Source: Nanobdellota archaeon (lineage in GTDB: Archaea; Nanobdellota; Nanobdellia; Pacearchaeales; GW2011-AR1). Taken from it: a stretch of DNA of 8,467 bases. Shown here one piece after another: positions 5,883-8,467 of this stretch (the stretch's first letter is position 1; each line of letters starts with the position of its first letter). The position numbers were made by a program, and so were the translations under genes. The notes beneath the pieces were generated by a model. That model was not told the origin of the DNA, did no database searches, and was given only the letters and a program-made list of their open reading frames with translations. The stretch covers positions 1-8,467 of the forward strand of contig JAHIEM010000059.1 of NCBI GenBank assembly GCA_018901625.1. The letters run 5' to 3'.

Positions 5883-6716
5883 TTATCTTTTCTTCTTTCT
5901 CTTAACTTCAGAAGGTTTTGCTCTCTTCTTCCTCATCACAAGATAGAGAATAATTATCAGAACAACAGCAATAATAATGCCCTCAATAGAACTAAAATTT
6001 AACTGGGCAGGGCACGGAACTGTCTTCTCTCCATCATCACACGAAGCATCAACAGGTTTTGTTCCTGGTGACCATGTTGCAGTCCAAATCATTTTTCTAA
6101 AACCTGCACTGCAATTAGTCAACTCTGAAATGCTAAATGAGCAGGTTCCAACAGGCTCTTCTGCTCCATCAGTGCAGAACTTAGTTATATTATAATTTGC
6201 AGTGCACTTTCCATTCTTCCACAAGCATGCGCAGTTCCCAGTGGAATTTATGCAATGAACAGCCCCAAAATCCCACTCATCAATTGTAAACCCCATGCAA
6301 TAGCCCCGATTTCCAGTTTTTATATTCACAGAAACAACAGCTACTCTTGCCTCGTCGTTGTTACAATCAGCAGGAGTTTTATAATCTCCACAATCACCTA
6401 CTAGAGAAGAAATGCATTTATCAGTGTTAATATCACAGACATAACCACTCGGACAGCAATCATTCCTGCCACTAGCAACAACTTCTTTATAACAATCATT
6501 CATAACAGGAGAGAAACCACTCTCAGGATAAGCCCACGAAGCCCCCCCGCTATTATCATGAAAACAATACGGATTAACTCCATCTCCCCCATTATTATCC
6601 CATCTTGTTTCTACTGTCCCCTCAGCAGCAATTACCAGTGATAATGCAGAAATAATAAAACCCATTAATAATAAAACAATTACTATTCTCCCCATCGTCT
6701 TCCCCTCTTTTTTCAT
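5883..6716 (-). CDS. Cys-rich secreted protein with C-terminal membrane anchor
   Basis: 277 residues; family not recognised. A Sec signal peptide (hydrophobic 9-30, cut near AAEG at 30-33) leads to an ectodomain with some 20 Cys, probably disulfide-bonded, including NDCCPSGYVCDINTDKC (85-101), DCGDYKTPADCNND (108-121) and NCACLWKNGKC (161-171), plus several N-glycosylation sequons. One membrane helix (IEGIIIAVVLIIILYLVM, 244-261) is followed by a 16-residue strongly basic cytoplasmic tail. This is a type I surface protein on the outside of the cell. The ATG at 6716 was chosen because the TATA core (6738-6745) is exactly 25.5 bases away, as for its neighbours. A GAGGGG purine run before the ATG at 6695 makes that start (seven residues shorter) the alternative; the signal peptide survives either way. 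It follows the 464-residue gene by 39 bases and may act with it. Confidence 0.82.
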   Translation of the reverse strand: MKKEGKTMGRIVIVLLLMGFIISALSLVIAAEGTVETRWDNNGGDGVNPYCFHDNSGGASWAYPESGFSPVMNDCYKEVVASGRNDCCPSGYVCDINTDKCISSLVGDCGDYKTPADCNNDEARVAVVSVNIKTGNRGYCMGFTIDEWDFGAVHCINSTGNCACLWKNGKCTANYNITKFCTDGAEEPVGTCSFSISELTNCSAGFRKMIWTATWSPGTKPVDASCDDGEKTVPCPAQLNFSSIEGIIIAVVLIIILYLVMRKKRAKPSEVKRKKKR

Positions 6717-6737
6717 TTTTGAATTAATAAATTTTAG

Positions 6738-6750
6738 TTTATAAATATTT
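6738..6750 (-). promoter_or_regulatory. TATA box of the 277-residue protein gene
   Basis: AAATATTTATAAA on the minus strand, the same core as the boxes at 1391 and 8173. Its centre (6741.5) is 25.5 bases from ATG 6716. It begins five bases after the stop codon of the upstream gene. Unlike the other palindromic boxes it has no TGTAAAG motif on its far side, where coding sequence lies. Confidence 0.65.
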
Positions 6751-6755
6751 CTCAG

Positions 6756-8150
6756 TTAAATACTTGCAGTTAACCTCGCAGTATGTATTCCTGGCTCAAA
6801 ATGCTGATAAAACACAGCATTTCCAATTCCATTGCCACTGCGATTATTTAAAACATTATTATCAAATACCCAGTTAAACTGGACATTTGCAAAACCAGCC
6901 AGGTTTGAAGGATTTAATACTGGAACATGGCATCCTACTTGTGGAGGAGGACACCCCTCAGTTTGAGCAGGGCAATATCCAGCCAAGCACTCTATTTTTT
7001 CAACACCTGTAGCATTATGAGTAACATTAACAGCATATGTGCCAGAAGCATTAAGAAGAGTTAACCCTGTTCCAACAAAACTTCCCCAGCGGGGAGAGTC
7101 AATGTAAGCAAGTATGTAAGTTGAATTCACAACTAAGATAGTGACTCTGTCAATGCTGCTCGCTCCTTCATCATCAATAACAGTCAGCTTAATACTCTTC
7201 TGCCCAGTAGTATTATAACCATGAATCAGATTATAGTTATTCATGCTAGTAATATCTCCAGAGGCAAGTGAACCATCTCCAAAATCCCAAGTCCAGTTAA
7301 AAGTGCTGTCAATATCATAGCTAGCCTGCGAGAAATTCAACTGCTCATTTAAGAAGTAAATCTGCCTGTCTATCGGGCTAGTTATATCAGCAACAGGAGG
7401 AATATTATCACCAATAATCACCTCTAGAGTTCCAAACTCATTGCCCTCACTAGAAACTAACTCTCCCCCGTCTACTCTCGCCTTAAAATAATAATTTCCA
7501 GTTTCAAAGACCCCTGACTTATTCTTCCCAGCTTTCCATATTAACTCTCCCTGAACAGAGCTCGAAGCAACTTTATCATCCCACCACCACTTCACACTCT
7601 TCCACATTTCATAGCTTATACTTTTCCCAGCTAAGTTAGTTCCAGGAACAACAGCCCTGACACTCGCTCCTGCTCTGCTTCTGTTTATTGGTTGATTAAC
7701 CATATTTTCCCAGTGCAAACTTCCAAACACTCCAACACCCCCGCAGCAAACCTTAATATTATATCCTGAAAAATCGTCTAAAGCAATATGCGAATTATTT
7801 CTAGAATACAAGCTTGCTACTGGCAAGGGAGCTGATTGCGGGCAGGCCCCATCAGCTACAGAACATCCATCAGGAAAGCAGATAGGGATATTATATCCAG
7901 TCAGGTTAGTAGTAGAAACATGGGAATTAGTTGAAGAATATAGCCATAATAGAGGGTTTGCGCAATCTCTGTTTATAACACTCGGAGAGCAGATTATCTG
8001 ACTATAACTAGTGTCATTCCATAATCCTGCATGCGAGTTATTTTGAGAATAAAGTTTCATAATAACTTTATTAGAATCGCAATCAGCATAAACAAGACAA
8101 GAGAACAAAATTACTCCAAATAACATTAAGATTATCACCCCTCTTTTCAT
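6756..8150 (-). CDS. Secreted protein with three LYS-NSH repeats and PKD-type domains
   Basis: 464 residues. A Sec signal peptide (MKRGVIILMLFGVILFSCLVYA, cut about 22/23) precedes three imperfect repeats of about 37-43 residues, each with LYS-x3-NSH and then a Tyr and a Cys: KLYSQNNSH (32-40), WLYSSTNSH (69-77), SLYSRNNSH (113-121). A beta-rich linker follows, then a PKD domain at about 249-342 with WTWDFGDGS (286-294) and LTVIDDEGAS (322-331). A second PKD-like unit at about 343-464 contains a Cys-rich insert (C387, C393, C400, C407) and FNWVFDNN (425-432), ending at RLTASI. No membrane anchor is present, so it is released or held by partners. The ATG at 8150 was chosen because the TATA core is 25.5 bases away. 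The in-frame GTG at 8171 abuts that TATA box and would lie upstream of the transcript. Binding partner unknown. Confidence 0.85.
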   Translation of the reverse strand: MKRGVIILMLFGVILFSCLVYADCDSNKVIMKLYSQNNSHAGLWNDTSYSQIICSPSVINRDCANPLLWLYSSTNSHVSTTNLTGYNIPICFPDGCSVADGACPQSAPLPVASLYSRNNSHIALDDFSGYNIKVCCGGVGVFGSLHWENMVNQPINRSRAGASVRAVVPGTNLAGKSISYEMWKSVKWWWDDKVASSSVQGELIWKAGKNKSGVFETGNYYFKARVDGGELVSSEGNEFGTLEVIIGDNIPPVADITSPIDRQIYFLNEQLNFSQASYDIDSTFNWTWDFGDGSLASGDITSMNNYNLIHGYNTTGQKSIKLTVIDDEGASSIDRVTILVVNSTYILAYIDSPRWGSFVGTGLTLLNASGTYAVNVTHNATGVEKIECLAGYCPAQTEGCPPPQVGCHVPVLNPSNLAGFANVQFNWVFDNNVLNNRSGNGIGNAVFYQHFEPGIHTARLTASI

Positions 8151-8172
8151 ATCTCTCTTAGAAATCAGCACT

Positions 8173-8184
8173 TTATAAATATTT
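8173..8184 (-). promoter_or_regulatory. TATA box of the 464-residue protein gene
   Basis: AAATATTTATAA on the minus strand; the palindromic TTTATAAA core (8172-8179) is centred 25.5 bases from ATG 8150, so the mRNA should be leaderless. On plus it predicts initiation near 8201, inside the TGTAAAG motif of copy C. Confidence 0.7.
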
Positions 8185-8191
8185 CTTAATT

Positions 8192-8402
8192 GGATTCTGT
8201 AAAGTTAACGGGTGATTGAAAATAAGAAAGTTATAGCCTCATCCTCTATCTCTACAGAACCCCCGGAATACAAGTTTGCTTAACGTTAATCTCTCTGTCT
8301 TCGCCCTTTCATAACAACTAAAGGAACTAGCCTAATAACTACCATATTAATTTAACCTCGTTTCCAAGAAGTCCATATCCTAAACAGCAGTTAGGTTATG
8401 GA
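8192..8402 (+). ncRNA. Candidate structured noncoding RNA, copy C
   Basis: This noncoding gap between divergent genes carries TGTAAAG (8198-8204), GGGTGA (8210-8215), AGAACCC (8256-8262) and TTAATTTAAC (8347-8356) in the same order as copies A and B. TTCTGTA (8195-8201) pairs with TACAGAA (8253-8259), and a hairpin closes the region at 8372-8402. It shares TTCTGTAAAG and AGAACCCCC exactly with copy A. TTAACGTTAA (8280-8289) is a perfect palindrome. Whether it is transcribed cannot be told from sequence; an upstream regulatory region for the two flanking genes is the alternative. Confidence 0.35.
8372..8402. repeat. Inverted repeat near the divergent promoter
   Basis: TCCATATCCTAA (8372-8383), loop ACAGCAG, TTAGGTTATGGA (8391-8402): 11 of 12 positions pair, with a single T-T mismatch. 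It ends 18 bases before the TATA box of the plus-strand gene, so it could be an operator for that gene or the end of copy C. Confidence 0.8.
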
Positions 8403-8419
8403 TGAATTGGAATAGAAAG

Positions 8420-8429
8420 ATATATAAAG
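8420..8429 (+). promoter_or_regulatory. TATA box of the divergent edge gene
   Basis: ATATATAAAG on the plus strand. The TATATAAA core (8421-8428) is centred 25.5 bases from ATG 8450, the same spacing as on the minus strand, which predicts a leaderless mRNA. Confidence 0.6.
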
Positions 8430-8449
8430 GTATTGTGTGTCTATTGTGT

Positions 8450-8467
8450 ATGAAACAAAGAACAAAT
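8450..8467 (+). CDS. Start of a divergent gene cut by the window edge
   Basis: ATG at 8450 begins MKQRTN and runs off the right edge after six codons. The call rests on the TATA box placed exactly 25.5 bases before the ATG and on the absence of any other gene in the preceding 300 bases. Nothing can be said about the product. Confidence 0.5.

Noticed and set aside
5977..6195. 72-residue plus-strand ORF
   Set aside because: Antisense shadow of the Cys-rich anchored protein gene.
8151..8171. GTG start at 8171 for the PKD protein
   Set aside because: The codon abuts the TATA box, so it would be upstream of the predicted transcript; ATG 8150 has the right spacing and begins a clean signal peptide.

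Overview
The window looks like chromosomal DNA of an AT-rich archaeon, most likely a DPANN lineage of the Woesearchaeota/Pacearchaeota type. The evidence is TATA-box promoters about 25 bases before start codons, the archaea-specific trio of GTPase, DUF2073 and DUF2072 Zn-ribbon genes (the oapABC genes of haloarchaea), a class III (archaellin/pilin-type) signal peptide, and several large cysteine-rich secreted proteins with PKD domains. The lineage call is inference from protein style; no rRNA is present.

Layout, right to left, because nearly everything is on the minus strand. At the far right edge a plus-strand gene begins (8450, only six codons visible), behind its own TATA box. A noncoding stretch (about 8185-8420) separates it from a 464-residue secreted protein with N-terminal repeats and two PKD-type domains (8150-6756). 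A 277-residue cysteine-rich, membrane-anchored protein follows (6716-5883). After a 360-base noncoding gap comes a 905-residue type I membrane protein with a PKD domain (5521-2804). Then come the Era-like GTPase (2762-2112) and DUF2073 protein (2110-1733), one base apart. A 520-base noncoding gap follows, then the DUF2072 Zn-ribbon protein (1212-796), and finally a pilin-like protein with a MopE-type motif (765 to beyond the left edge).

Two themes run through the window. One is the cell surface: four of the seven substantial genes encode exported or anchored, cysteine-rich, sequon-rich proteins. The other is the conserved oap trio, here split by a structured noncoding segment.

The most unusual signal is noncoding. 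Three intergenic gaps (about 1411-1712, 5572-5880, 8185-8402) carry the same short motifs in the same order (TGTAAAG, GGGTGA, AGAACCC, TTAATTTRAC) and many perfect hairpins. Each starts where a palindromic TATA box would initiate transcription away from the neighbouring gene. They look like a family of divergently transcribed structured RNAs or an undescribed repeated element. A 52-bp tandem duplication carrying a promoter-like box sits right at the start of the Zn-ribbon gene.
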